The notes: generated from the letters alone by a model not told the origin. 63,472 bases of DNA from Brevundimonas sp. 357 (GCF_003938605.1 NZ_RHWX01000017.1:1-63472), one strand, 5' to 3'; shown: positions 11,226 through 19,594, counted from the stretch's first letter. Translations and numbers: made by a program.

Positions 11226-12055
11226 CAGGGCAGGGGCGTCGCCAGCGCCCGGGTTTCGGCGAGGCAGCCGGGGTTGCGCGCGCCAGTCGCCTGAACGGCG
11301 GCCAACTCGGCGCGGGCGGCGATCAGATCCGCCTGGAAGGCCGGCTGGGCGACTGCGGCCCGGAACACCGCGCGACCCAGGGCGTCGCCGGCGGCCACGT
11401 CGCGCGGATAGTGCATTCCGCAGACCAGGCGGCTTCGGCCCAACTCGTCGCTCATGCGGCGGGCGGCTTCGGCATGGGGGGGATCTATGGCGGCGAAGGC
11501 TTCGCCATAGACGGCGCCGACGGTCGAACTGCCCGAGGGATAGGAGGGGCTGCGACGCCCCGCCTCGGTCAGGCGCTGGCAGGCGTTTCGCTGAAGGTCG
11601 TCGCCGACCGGGCGGGGGCGATGAGCGCGCGCCTTGACGCGCTCGGCGGCGCTGTCCGCGTCATGGAACAGCCGCTGCATCAGCCGGGTCAGTTGCGGAA
11701 CGGCGGCGGGGTCCAGACGGGCGTTCAGGGCGCAGTCGAAATGCTGAAGCGCTAGCGGCGGCCGCAACTCGGCGTGGGCCGTGGCCAGCAGCCAGCGGTC
11801 GGTGTCTTCCAGGGCGGCGAAGCGGGCCGAGCGCGCCTTGTCGTCCTGATCCTCGGCGGAACCGGGCGCTGGCGGCGGCGGAACCGCGTCCGCCAGGCGG
11901 ACCAGCGTGGCCTCGTCCAGATAGCCGGCCAGATCGGCGGGGCGGGCGGCTTCGGGGCGGAGCGCGGCGGGCGTCCCCGCGCAGGCGGCCAGCAGGGCCG
12001 CCGAGGCCAGGGCTGGGGCGGCCGCCGACCCGAACCGCGGCGACTTCGCCCGCAT
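11225..12055 (-). CDS. Class A acid phosphatase, PAP2 family lipoprotein
   Basis: This 276-residue phosphatase resembles PhoN-type nonspecific acid phosphatases, which release phosphate from many organic phosphates outside the cytoplasm. It has a lipobox (LLAAC), so it should be a lipid-anchored periplasmic protein. The three PAP2 motifs are visible: KARAHRPRP, PSYPSGSSTVG and GRSRLVCGMHYPRDVAAG, giving the catalytic histidines and arginine. Its stop overlaps the start of the beta-helix gene downstream, and its start touches the stop of the small lipoprotein gene upstream, so the three form one unit. A phosphate-scavenging role fits the nearby Pho genes, but no PHO box was found here. Confidence 0.85.
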   Translation of the reverse strand: MRAKSPRFGSAAAPALASAALLAACAGTPAALRPEAARPADLAGYLDEATLVRLADAVPPPPAPGSAEDQDDKARSARFAALEDTDRWLLATAHAELRPPLALQHFDCALNARLDPAAVPQLTRLMQRLFHDADSAAERVKARAHRPRPVGDDLQRNACQRLTEAGRRSPSYPSGSSTVGAVYGEAFAAIDPPHAEAARRMSDELGRSRLVCGMHYPRDVAAGDALGRAVFRAAVAQPAFQADLIAARAELAAVQATGARNPGCLAETRALATPLP

Positions 12056-12555
12056 CAGGCGCCGGCGCTCCAGGACAGTTGCACCGAGGTCAGTCCGTCT
12101 TCGCCAGGGGCGGCCACGACCTGCAGGCTGGCGCCGTGGTCGCGAGCGGCGGCTCCATAGGCGCGGGCCTCGCCCTGGTTCATGGCCATGATGGAGGCTA
12201 GGCCCGCCTGCTCTGCGCGTTGACGATAGAAGGCCACGACGGAGTCGGGTGTAGCGTCGGTGTTGAAGGTGATCAGGCCGCCGGGCCCGTTGGGACCGCT
12301 GGCGGCGACGGGCGCGCCGTCGGCCTGGGCGCCTGGATATAGGGCGGCGAACGTCGGAGCGCCTGCTATGACTTCGGCCGGGACAGCGTCGGCGACAGGG
12401 GCGTTGTAGGGCCGGGGCGCGCTTGCGACGGCTTCCGGGGTCTCGACCTTTTCGGTCGTCGCGGCCAGCGCTTCATCCTGGGGAGCGGCCGGGCCGTCGC
12501 ACGCCGACAGGCCCATGCTGAACGCCAGGACTCCGATCGCCACGCAACGCTTCAT
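12055..12555 (-). CDS. Small lipoprotein of unknown function
   Basis: I chose the ATG at 12555 (166 residues) because AAGGA lies about 10 bases upstream and the protein then begins with a lipoprotein signal, MKRCVAIGVLAFSMGLSAC. The rest has a proline/alanine-rich linker and then a compact domain with FYRQRAEQAGL and a final strand pair LQVVAAPGEDGLTSVQLSW. That pattern suggests a small alpha/beta fold, but I do not recognise a named family. It is the first gene of the unit with the acid phosphatase and the beta-helix protein. Confidence 0.7.
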   Translation of the reverse strand: MKRCVAIGVLAFSMGLSACDGPAAPQDEALAATTEKVETPEAVASAPRPYNAPVADAVPAEVIAGAPTFAALYPGAQADGAPVAASGPNGPGGLITFNTDATPDSVVAFYRQRAEQAGLASIMAMNQGEARAYGAAARDHGASLQVVAAPGEDGLTSVQLSWSAGA

Positions 12556-12626
12556 TCCGACTACATCCTTAATGCCGCCACTTGAAATCACACCGTGGCC
12601 TATCCATGCGGCGGCAGCAAGGCGGT

Positions 12627-12947
12627 TCAACCGGTCGGGGCGTCGACGTCGTCGCCGGGCTGGCCGGTCGACTTGCGGGCCTGCTCCGGTCCGCCGGCCG
12701 GGCGTGAGGCGGCGTCGCGCGCCGCGATTCCCTCTCGCGCGAGAGCCTCGTTGATGACGTCCTGGTCCGGATCAATGTCCGAGCCGGAGGCGGACCCGCC
12801 GCGCAGCGATCCGGCGCGCGTGTCCGAACCCGAATCCGTACCTTCCAGCGCCTTGTTCAGGGCGTCCCGAGTATGGCCCAGGTCCGACTTCTCGCCCATG
12901 GCGGCGGCTTCGCGGCTTTCCTCGTTTTCGGTCTTCGGGTCGGTCAT
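12627..12947 (-). CDS. Small acidic, probably disordered hypothetical protein
   Basis: The ATG at 12947 follows AAGGGAGAG and gives 106 residues. The protein is rich in D, E, S, G and R with no hydrophobic core (MTDPKTENEESREAAAMGEK at the start), so it is probably unstructured in isolation. One helical patch reads TRDALNKALEGTD and another DVINEALAREGIAARDAA. No family recognised. It lies just downstream of the terminator of the DHS-like gene and has its own ribosome site. Confidence 0.6.
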   Translation of the reverse strand: MTDPKTENEESREAAAMGEKSDLGHTRDALNKALEGTDSGSDTRAGSLRGGSASGSDIDPDQDVINEALAREGIAARDAASRPAGGPEQARKSTGQPGDDVDAPTG

Positions 12948-13035
12948 GACGCTCTCCCTTGGCTTGAGAAGGACAAGCGGCCGGGAACGGTCGGGGTTCC
13001 GTCGGGCGGGATTCAGGCCGGCGTTCATCCATGAA

Positions 13036-13067
13036 AAAGGGTCGGAAGCATGCGCTTCCGACCCTTT
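13036..13067 (-). terminator. Terminator of the DHS-like gene
   Basis: A 14-bp perfect stem (13036-13049 with 13054-13067) closes a 4-nt loop and reads into a T-run on the minus strand. It lies directly after the stop of the DHS-like gene. Confidence 0.85.
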
Positions 13068-13095
13068 CTGCAGTTCCGGTCGAAACGGGGCTGTC

Positions 13096-14148
13096 TTACT
13101 TGCCGAACAGCTTGTTCCAGCGGCGCGGCTGGCGCTTCTTCCAGGCGCCGCGGTGATAGGCGTCCGAACCGATCAGCGGCACGACGGTCGTGGCTTCGGC
13201 GAAGACCATCTGTTCGTAGGTGGTCTGGACCTTGCCCCACGAGGCGGCTTCCTGCAGCGTCGAGGACGAGCAGGCGCCGTCGCGCACGTCGGCGACCGTG
13301 ATCTGGACCGCATACTTGTGCATGTCGGCCTCGACGCCGAGAATCTCGGCGCAGACGACGGTGTCCTGGGCGAAGTTCTTCGGCACGCCGCCACCGACCA
13401 TGAACAGGCCCGTGACGCCCGCCGCGATCTTGATGTCGGTCAGTTCGCGGAAGTCGGCGATCGCGTCCAGCATCATGTAGGGCTTGCCCTCGGCCATGCG
13501 CTCCTTCTGGTGCTTGACCAAGCCGAAACCGGCCGAGGAGTCGACGAAGGCCGGGCAGAAGATCGGCGCGCCTTCTTCATAGGCGGTTTGGATCAGCGAG
13601 CCGGGCTTCTTGGCGTTGCCTTCCGACAGCCACTTGCCCATCTCCCAGATGAACTCGCGCGAGGAATAGCCGCGCGGCTCCAGGCGGCTGGCGATCTCAT
13701 AGATGGCGTGGTCGCAGGCCTGCAGCTCTTCTTCGTCGATGTAGGTGTCGTAGATGCGGTCGATGTAGTGCGAGCGCAGGATGTTGTCGTCCACCTGACC
13801 GGCGGCTTGATAGTGCTTGAAGCCCAGGGCTTCGAAGAAGTCCATGTCGACGATGGAGGCGCCGGTGGCGACCACGGCGTCGACCATGCCGAACTTCACC
13901 ATGTCGCGGTAGACGTCCATGCAGCCGCCGGCCGAGGTCGAACCGGCCAGGATCAGCCACGGCGAGCAGGCCTGGTCTTCCAGGGCCATGTTGAAGATGT
14001 CGGCCGCGCGGGCGGTGTCGCGCGAGGAGAACGACATCTTGCGCATGGAATCGATGATCGGGCGCGCGTCGAAGCTGGTGATGTCGATGTGCTCGACGGT
14101 CGTGGCCAGGAGCTCCGCCTTGGCGTTGGAACGAACCGGTGCGTTCAT
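13096..14148 (-). CDS. Deoxyhypusine-synthase-like protein, probable polyamine aminobutyl transferase
   Basis: This 350-residue protein belongs to the deoxyhypusine synthase (DHS) family, which uses NAD and a lysine to move a 4-aminobutyl group. The catalytic lysine is kept in ASWGKVQTTYEQM (Lys306), as are the glycine-rich stretches LAGSTSAGG, TGLFMVGGGVPKNF and the cofactor region VEADMHKYAVQITVADVRDGACSSST. Bacteria lack the eIF5A substrate, so the true acceptor is probably a free amine such as putrescine, giving homospermidine or a related polyamine. The ornithine decarboxylase gene lies immediately upstream on the same strand, which supports this. Family is clear; the reaction is inferred. 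Confidence 0.85.
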   Translation of the reverse strand: MNAPVRSNAKAELLATTVEHIDITSFDARPIIDSMRKMSFSSRDTARAADIFNMALEDQACSPWLILAGSTSAGGCMDVYRDMVKFGMVDAVVATGASIVDMDFFEALGFKHYQAAGQVDDNILRSHYIDRIYDTYIDEEELQACDHAIYEIASRLEPRGYSSREFIWEMGKWLSEGNAKKPGSLIQTAYEEGAPIFCPAFVDSSAGFGLVKHQKERMAEGKPYMMLDAIADFRELTDIKIAAGVTGLFMVGGGVPKNFAQDTVVCAEILGVEADMHKYAVQITVADVRDGACSSSTLQEAASWGKVQTTYEQMVFAEATTVVPLIGSDAYHRGAWKKRQPRRWNKLFGK

Positions 14149-14194
14149 CTCTCGGGTTTCCCTTTGGTTTGAGCGCCCGTCGTCAATAAGGAAC

Positions 14195-14222
14195 AGCGGC
14201 CCGGACGGAGCGACGGGCCGCT
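14195..14222 (-). terminator. Hairpin between the ornithine decarboxylase and DHS-like genes
   Basis: AGCGGCCCG (14195-14203) pairs perfectly with CGGGCCGCT (14214-14222). On the minus strand GTTCCTTATT follows, a weak T-run. It lies in the 126-base gap after the decarboxylase gene, so it may reduce read-through into the DHS-like gene. Confidence 0.55.
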
Positions 14223-14274
14223 GCTTGTACCAAAGCCTTGAGACATTTTTCAGTTCAAGGCGTGATGCGATGGA

Positions 14275-15537
14275 TCAGCGCTTGCGCTTGCGCTGGCCCG
14301 CCTTGCCCTTGGGACGCGACAGGCGGACGACCTTGCGGGCGTTCTCCTCGGCCGTGGTGCGCACGGTCGGGATGGAGCGCGGCGCCAGGCCGTACATCGA
14401 GCCCATGGGGGCGTCCTCGACGGCGGCGATCTCGTGTTCGCCATAGCCGTTGAAGCCGGTCGACATGGCGACGCCGTAGGCGCCCATCATGCCGATCTCG
14501 ATGAAGTCGCCTTCCTGGACATCGGCCGGCAGCCAGAACGGGCCCGGCATGTGGTCGATGCTGTCGCAGGTCGGACCATAGAAGCGATAGGGCTTCAACT
14601 CCGACGACGACTCTCCGTCCCGGACCAGCTTGGTCGGGAAGGGCCAGCGCGAGTGGGTGGCGTCGAACAGAGAGCCGTACGACCCGTCGTTCAGATAAAG
14701 GGCGTCGCCCTTGCGCAGGTCCACGCGGCACAGTACCGACGAGGCCTCGGCCACCAGCGCCCGGCCGGGCTCGCACCATAGCTCGGTCGTTTCCGACACC
14801 GGCATCTCGTTGAAGCCGCGATGGATGGCGTCGGCGTATTCGCTCAGGTCCGGCGGGACCATGCCCGGATAGACCGAAGGGAAGCCGCCGCCGACATCGA
14901 CGATGTCGACGAAGACGCCCGCCTTCTTGATGGCGCGGCCGACCTGAGTCATCGCCGCCTCATAGGCCGAGGGGCGCATGCACTGCGAACCGACGTGGAA
15001 GCTGACGCCCATCTGACCGTCCTTGACCGCGTGGCGCGTGGCCTGCAGCAGGGCGGGGGCCTGGTCCGGCGAGACGCCGAACTTGCCCGACAGGGAATAG
15101 GCGGCGCCGTCCGCCGACACGCCCATGCGGACGATCAGGTTCAGGTCGTCGGCGTTGTCGGTAACGTCGAGGATCTTCTGCAGTTCGTCATGGCTGTCGA
15201 GCACGAAGGTGCGCACGCCGTGGTCGGCGTAGGCGGTCTTGATCGCGCCGCGGCTCTTGACCGGGTGCATGAAGGCCAGACGCGCGTTCGGGCTGACCGA
15301 TCGAACCAGTTCGATCTCGGCCAGGGAGGCGACGTCGAAGGCGTTGACGCCGTTCTCGACCAGAACCTCGATGATCCAGCGCGAAGGGTTCGCCTTCACG
15401 GCATAGAAGACGTCGGCTTTTAGATTATCCTGGAACCACTGCGCCGCTACGGCAACGGAGCGGGGACGCACGAGTGCGACCGGACGCTCCGGGGACCGCT
15501 GACGGACCAGGTCCAGGGGAAGCTGGTACGTGTGCAA
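14275..15537 (-). CDS. Ornithine decarboxylase, PLP fold III
   Basis: This 420-residue enzyme belongs to the alanine-racemase-fold decarboxylases, which turn ornithine (sometimes lysine) into putrescine (or cadaverine). The PLP lysine is Lys48 in YAVKANP. Other family marks are FDVASLAEIE, SFHVGSQC, VDVGGGFPS, CEPGRALVAE and the active-site cysteine segment GPTCDSID. The C-terminus carries a basic tail (KGKAGQRKRKR). The start is TTG with AGGGGG upstream. It is followed by the DHS-like gene, so putrescine made here is the likely substrate of that enzyme. Ornithine versus lysine preference cannot be settled by eye. Confidence 0.88.
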   Translation of the reverse strand: MHTYQLPLDLVRQRSPERPVALVRPRSVAVAAQWFQDNLKADVFYAVKANPSRWIIEVLVENGVNAFDVASLAEIELVRSVSPNARLAFMHPVKSRGAIKTAYADHGVRTFVLDSHDELQKILDVTDNADDLNLIVRMGVSADGAAYSLSGKFGVSPDQAPALLQATRHAVKDGQMGVSFHVGSQCMRPSAYEAAMTQVGRAIKKAGVFVDIVDVGGGFPSVYPGMVPPDLSEYADAIHRGFNEMPVSETTELWCEPGRALVAEASSVLCRVDLRKGDALYLNDGSYGSLFDATHSRWPFPTKLVRDGESSSELKPYRFYGPTCDSIDHMPGPFWLPADVQEGDFIEIGMMGAYGVAMSTGFNGYGEHEIAAVEDAPMGSMYGLAPRSIPTVRTTAEENARKVVRLSRPKGKAGQRKRKR

Positions 15538-15636
15538 TTCACGTAACCCCCTGATGATTGTTAACCCAGACCCGGCGTTAGCGGCGCAAGTAGGACCTAC
15601 GGGGTCCGCCGGAACGCGCGATATGGGGGCATTGGA

Positions 15637-15658
15637 CTGTCATGTAAAGTGGAAATTT
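15637..15658 (+). promoter_or_regulatory. Weak PHO-like half-site upstream of phnC
   Basis: CTGTCAT at 15637-15643 matches one half of the PhoB box. The partner 11 bases on, AGTGGAA, is poor. It lies about 170 bases before the phnC start. On its own it is weak; it is listed because the downstream pstS has a clearer PHO site. Confidence 0.3.
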
Positions 15659-15810
15659 CATGGCGGGGTTGCATGGCCTGCGCGCCGCAGCGCTTCGAGG
15701 AATCGGCGCCGCACTGGACGAAATCGACGCAGACATGCCATTAAGACTTGCCCTTGCGCCCGTCTCGCGTCATGCGGCGCCCCCTTTGTCGCAACCTCAT
15801 CCATGGGTTC

Positions 15811-16605
15811 ATGAGTTCTTCAACAGCCGCCGTCGCGTCCGTTCGCGACGTCTCGAAGACCTACGGGGCCAGAAAGGCGCTCGACGGCGTGTCCGTCGAG
15901 GTCGGCGCCGGTGAAATGGTCGCCCTGATCGGTCCATCCGGTTCGGGCAAGTCCACCCTGCTGCGTTCGATCACGGGTCTGCACCCCATCGATCCCGGCG
16001 GGACCATCACGGTCTTCGGCGAGGTCGTTCAGCAGAACGGCCGCGTCACAGGCGCCGTGCGCCGCGCGCGCAGCCGCCTGGGCATGATCTTCCAGCAGTT
16101 CAACCTGGTGGGACGGCTGAGCCTCTTCTCCAACGTCATGCTGGGCGCGCTTGGCCGTCTGCCGTCGTGGCGCGGCCTGTTCGGCGTCTGGCCGGGCGCG
16201 GACAAGGACAGGGCCATGGCGGCCCTTCACCGCGTCGGCGTGTCCGACTACGCCGCCCAGCGCGCCAACACCCTGTCGGGCGGTCAGCAGCAGCGCGGCG
16301 CCATCGCCCGCGCCATCGTCCAGGGCGCCCAGGCCATCCTGGCCGACGAGCCCGTCGCCTCGCTCGACCCCGTGTCAGCCCGCAAGGTCATGGAGCTTCT
16401 GGTCGAGCTGAACCAGCGCGACGGCATGGGCGTCATCGTCACCCTGCACCAGGTGGACTACGCCATCCGCTACTGCGACCGCGTCGTCGCCCTGCAGAAG
16501 GGCAAGGTCGTCTATGACGGTCCGTCCACGGGCCTGGACACGCAGCGCCTGATCGAAATCTACGGTCCCGAGTACGAGGACGCGTTCTGGGAAGCCAAGG
16601 CATGA
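15811..16605 (+). CDS. phnC: Phosphonate/phosphate ABC transporter ATP-binding protein
   Basis: This 264-residue ATPase powers a PhnCDE-type importer. Walker A is GPSGSGKS, the signature is LSGGQQQRGAIARAI, and Walker B is AILADEPVASLD; the Q-loop region FQQFNLVGRLS is typical of PhnC. I chose the ATG at 15811, which starts MSSSTAAVASVRDVSKTYG, because the longer version adds an arginine-rich stretch unlike the family. The stop overlaps the phnD start (ATGA), so phnC-phnD-phnE form an operon. No C-P lyase genes lie nearby, so the cargo may be a phosphonate, phosphite or phosphate itself. Confidence 0.9.
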   Translation: MSSSTAAVASVRDVSKTYGARKALDGVSVEVGAGEMVALIGPSGSGKSTLLRSITGLHPIDPGGTITVFGEVVQQNGRVTGAVRRARSRLGMIFQQFNLVGRLSLFSNVMLGALGRLPSWRGLFGVWPGADKDRAMAALHRVGVSDYAAQRANTLSGGQQQRGAIARAIVQGAQAILADEPVASLDPVSARKVMELLVELNQRDGMGVIVTLHQVDYAIRYCDRVVALQKGKVVYDGPSTGLDTQRLIEIYGPEYEDAFWEAKA

Positions 16606-17609
16606 CCCGCATCGCCATCAATCGCCGCCTGCTGGGCGCCGCCGCCATCGCCGCCATGACCCTGGGCCTCGCCGCCTGCGGCAAGGGCGAAGAGGCCAAG
16701 TCGGGCGCCGCGCCCGGCGAAATCACCTTCTCCATCCTGTCGGCGGAAGGCCAGGCCTCGGCCGGCCCGCTGTGGCAGCCGCTGCTGGACGACATGTCCA
16801 AGGCGATCGGCGTGCCGGTGAAGCCCTACTTCGGCTCGAACTACACCGTCCTGGTCGAGGCCATGCGCGGCAACCACACCCAGGTCGGCTGGTTCTCGGC
16901 CAAGCCTGAGGTCGAGGCCATCGACCGCGCCAACGCCGAGGTCATCGCCCGCACCGTCAACCGTGAAGGGCTGGACTCCTATCAGTCGACCCTGATCGTC
17001 AAGAAGGGCTCGGGCATCACGCTGGACAAGGTGCTGGCCTGCGGCAAGCAGTACAATTTCGGCATCGGCGACGCCCAGTCGACCTCGGGCACGCTGGCGC
17101 CCATGACCTTCCTGTTCAACGCGCGCGGCGTCGTGCCGTCGCAGTGCTTCAAGACCGTGCGCTCGGCCAACCACCAGGCCAACGCCTTCGGCGTGGCCAC
17201 CGGCGTGATCGACGTGGCGACCTCCAACAGCGTCAACCTGGTCTTCATGCGCCGCGAGAACGCCCAACTGGCCGATCAGATCGAGGAGATCTGGACCTCG
17301 CCGCCGGTGCCCGAGAGCGGCATCGTGGTGCGTGAGGATCTGGACCCGGCCCTGAAGGAAAAAATCCGCGGCTTCTTCCTGACCTACGGCCAGGGCGAAG
17401 GCCCCGAGGCCGAGCGCCAGCGCAAGGTGCTGGCGGGCCTGGAGTATTCGCGTTTCGCCCCGGCCGATGATTCCTACCTCAACCCGATCCGCGAGATGAT
17501 CGCCGACCAGAAGCGCAGCGAAGCCGAGGCCAAGGGCGACAAGGCCGGCGTCGCCGCCGCCGAAGCCGAGCTTCAGCGCCTGCGCAGCCTGCGTGAGGTC
17601 CAACCTTGA
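16602..17609 (+). CDS. phnD: Phosphonate ABC transporter substrate-binding lipoprotein
   Basis: The protein has 335 residues, begins with a lipoprotein signal (LGLAACGKG), and then shows the PhnD-type type II binding fold: FSILSAEGQASAGPLWQPLLDDM, PYFGSNYTVLVEAMRGNHTQVGWFSA, and the anion-binding loop region GIGDAQSTSGTLAPMTFLF. The serine and threonine residues of STSGT are the ones that grip the phosphonate group in characterised relatives. The C-terminal 60 residues form a charged alanine-rich helix (AEAKGDKAGVAAAEAELQRLRSL), an extra tail. The exact ligand is not determined by sequence alone. Overlaps phnC and phnE by four bases each. Confidence 0.9.
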   Translation: MTRIAINRRLLGAAAIAAMTLGLAACGKGEEAKSGAAPGEITFSILSAEGQASAGPLWQPLLDDMSKAIGVPVKPYFGSNYTVLVEAMRGNHTQVGWFSAKPEVEAIDRANAEVIARTVNREGLDSYQSTLIVKKGSGITLDKVLACGKQYNFGIGDAQSTSGTLAPMTFLFNARGVVPSQCFKTVRSANHQANAFGVATGVIDVATSNSVNLVFMRRENAQLADQIEEIWTSPPVPESGIVVREDLDPALKEKIRGFFLTYGQGEGPEAERQRKVLAGLEYSRFAPADDSYLNPIREMIADQKRSEAEAKGDKAGVAAAEAELQRLRSLREVQP

Positions 17610-18418
17610 CCGCAGCTCCGCTTCCGACGTCGCCGGTTCCGGCCGCGCCGCAAAAGTCCACCGTCTCCTGGGCGATGGACGTCCTGGTCTGGGGCGGCGT
17701 GATCGCCGTCCTGCTGTACAGTGTCGACGCCGTCGACCTGGGCAACATCTCGCGCCTGTTCTCGGGCAACGACAGCATGAAGCTGTTCGTCCACGACCTG
17801 CTGCGTCCGGACTTCTCCGACTGGAGGATATTCGTCGCCAAGATGTGGGAGACGGTCCAGATCGCCCTGTGGGGCACCTTCCTGGCCGTGCTGTTCGGCA
17901 TTCCGCTGGGTCTGGCCGCCGCTCGCAACATGGCGCCCGCCTGGGTCGTGACGCCGGTGCGTTGGCTGATGAACCTGCTGCGCTCGGTGCCGGATCTGGT
18001 GATCGGCTTGCTGTTCGTCACCGCCGTGGGCCTGGGTCCGCTGGCCGGCGTCCTGGCCATCACCCTGAACACGGCCGGCGTTCTGGCCAAGCTGTTCTCC
18101 GAAGCGGTCGAGTCGATCGACAAGGGTCCGGTCGAGGGCGTGCGCGCCACCGGCGCGTCCAAGCTGCACGAGATCGTCTGGGGCGTGATTCCCCAGGTGG
18201 CCCCGCTGTGGACCTCCTTCGCCCTCTATCGTTTCGAATCGAACAGCCGCTCGGCCACCGTGCTGGGCCTGATCGGGGCGGGCGGCATCGGCCAGGTGCT
18301 GTTCGACAGCATGAACGCCTTCAACTTCAAGGCCGTGTCCGCCATCGTCATCATCGTGGTCATCGCCGTGACCCTGATCGACACCCTGTCCCAGGTCATG
18401 CGCAAGCGCCTGCTCTGA
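17606..18418 (+). CDS. phnE: Phosphonate ABC transporter permease
   Basis: This 270-residue inner-membrane permease has five to six hydrophobic segments, including VLVWGGVIAVLLYSV, TVQIALWGTFLAVLFGIPLGLAAA and VSAIVIIVVIAVTLIDTLS. The ABC coupling motif is ESIDKGPVEGVRATGASKLHEIVWGVIPQ, near residues 170-200. The start is TTG overlapping the phnD stop. Only one permease is encoded, so it likely acts as a homodimer. The following gene, pstS, begins 105 bases later behind its own PHO-type repeats. Confidence 0.9.
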   Translation: MTAAPLPTSPVPAAPQKSTVSWAMDVLVWGGVIAVLLYSVDAVDLGNISRLFSGNDSMKLFVHDLLRPDFSDWRIFVAKMWETVQIALWGTFLAVLFGIPLGLAAARNMAPAWVVTPVRWLMNLLRSVPDLVIGLLFVTAVGLGPLAGVLAITLNTAGVLAKLFSEAVESIDKGPVEGVRATGASKLHEIVWGVIPQVAPLWTSFALYRFESNSRSATVLGLIGAGGIGQVLFDSMNAFNFKAVSAIVIIVVIAVTLIDTLSQVMRKRLL

Positions 18419-18444
18419 CGACGTATCCGGCAGGTTTGCCCTGA

Positions 18445-18490
18445 CTGTCACAAAGGTCTGGCCGGACCGTCACAAACTCCTGCTTATAAG
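18445..18490 (+). promoter_or_regulatory. PHO-type direct repeats and -10 element upstream of pstS
   Basis: CTGTCAC (18445-18451) and CCGTCAC (18467-18473) are exactly 22 bases apart, twice the 11-base PHO repeat. The middle unit GTCTGGC (18456-18462) is degenerate, and TCCTGCT (18478-18484) keeps the phase. TATAAG at 18485-18490 is 11 bases after the last good repeat, the usual PhoB-to--10 distance. It predicts separate phosphate-starvation control of pstS. Confidence 0.65.
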
Positions 18491-18523
18491 CGTCGCACAC
18501 TGACGACTGGAGAAGGTCCGGCC

Positions 18524-19594
18524 ATGATCCGTACACTGAAGTTCACGGCCTGCGCGGCCGCCGTCCTGGCCCTGGCGGCCTGCGGCAACAACGAGGGCGG
18601 CGCCCCCGGTTCGCAGAAGGCCCGCACGGGCATCTGGGCCGCCGGCTCCTCGACCGTCTTCCCCTTCGCCACCCGCGTGGCCGAGACCTTCGCCCGCAAC
18701 GGCGGCGGTTCGGCGCCCCGTGTCGAATCCCTGGGCACCGGCGGCGGCATCCAGGCCTTCTGCTCGGGCGTCGGCCCCTCGACCCCGGACATCGCCAACG
18801 CCTCGCGTCCGATGAAGCAGAGCGAGTTCGACCGCTGCGTCGAGAACGGCGTCACCGACATCGTCGAGATCAAGATCGGCTACGACGGCATCGTCGTCGC
18901 CACCGCCCGCACGGGCCAGAGCTTCAACCTCGAGCTGAACGACCTCTATGAAGCCCTGGCCAAGGAAACGCCGGGCGCCGACGGCCAGCTGGGCGCCAAC
19001 GCCGTCAAGACCTGGAACGAGGTCAACAAGGCCCTGCCGGCCACCCGCATCCAGGTCTACGGCCCGCCGCCGACCTCGGGCACGCGCGACGCCTTCCTGG
19101 AGCTGGGCATGGCGCCGGGCGCTAAGCTGATCCCGGCCGTCGCCGCCATCGAGAAGCAGGACAAGACCCGCTTCGAAACCGTGGCTCACACCCTGCGTGA
19201 AGACGGCGCCTGGATCGACTCGGGCGAGAACGACAACGCCATCGTCCAGACCCTGACCCGCACGCCGGGCTCGCTGGGCGTGTTCGGCTTCTCCTTCCTC
19301 GAGCAGAACATGGACACGGTGAAGGCCGAGACCATCGACGGCGTGGCCCCCTCGGTCGCCACCATCGCCGACGGCTCCTATCCGCTGGCCCGCAGCCTCT
19401 ACATCTACGTCAAGAAGGCCCACATCGGCGTGACGCCGGGTCTCGAACAGTTCGTTCAGGAGTTCATGTCCGAAGGCGCCGCCGGTCGCGGCGGCTATCT
19501 GCAGGATCGCGGCCTGGTGCCGCTGGTCGCCGACGAACTGGCCGCCGAACGCGCCAAGGCCTCGGCCATGACCTCCATGGCCCGCCCGAACTAG
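18524..19594 (+). CDS. pstS: PstS-family phosphate-binding lipoprotein
   Basis: This 356-residue periplasmic binding protein has a lipobox (LALAACGNN) and the PstS phosphate-grip segment near the mature start, AAGSSTVFPFATRVAE, with GTGGGIQAFCSGVG after it. The region PDIANASRPMKQSEFDRC and the loop PPTSGTRDAFLELG also match the family. GGAGAAGG precedes the ATG. No pstC, pstA or pstB is nearby, so it either works with transporter parts encoded elsewhere or feeds the PhnCDE system next door, which would be unusual. PHO-type repeats lie upstream. The gene is followed by a 579-base gene-free stretch. Confidence 0.88.
   Translation: MIRTLKFTACAAAVLALAACGNNEGGAPGSQKARTGIWAAGSSTVFPFATRVAETFARNGGGSAPRVESLGTGGGIQAFCSGVGPSTPDIANASRPMKQSEFDRCVENGVTDIVEIKIGYDGIVVATARTGQSFNLELNDLYEALAKETPGADGQLGANAVKTWNEVNKALPATRIQVYGPPPTSGTRDAFLELGMAPGAKLIPAVAAIEKQDKTRFETVAHTLREDGAWIDSGENDNAIVQTLTRTPGSLGVFGFSFLEQNMDTVKAETIDGVAPSVATIADGSYPLARSLYIYVKKAHIGVTPGLEQFVQEFMSEGAAGRGGYLQDRGLVPLVADELAAERAKASAMTSMARPN

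Noticed and set aside
13096..14148. True deoxyhypusine synthase modifying a translation factor
   Set aside because: Bacteria lack eIF5A and hypusine; a free-amine substrate is more likely.
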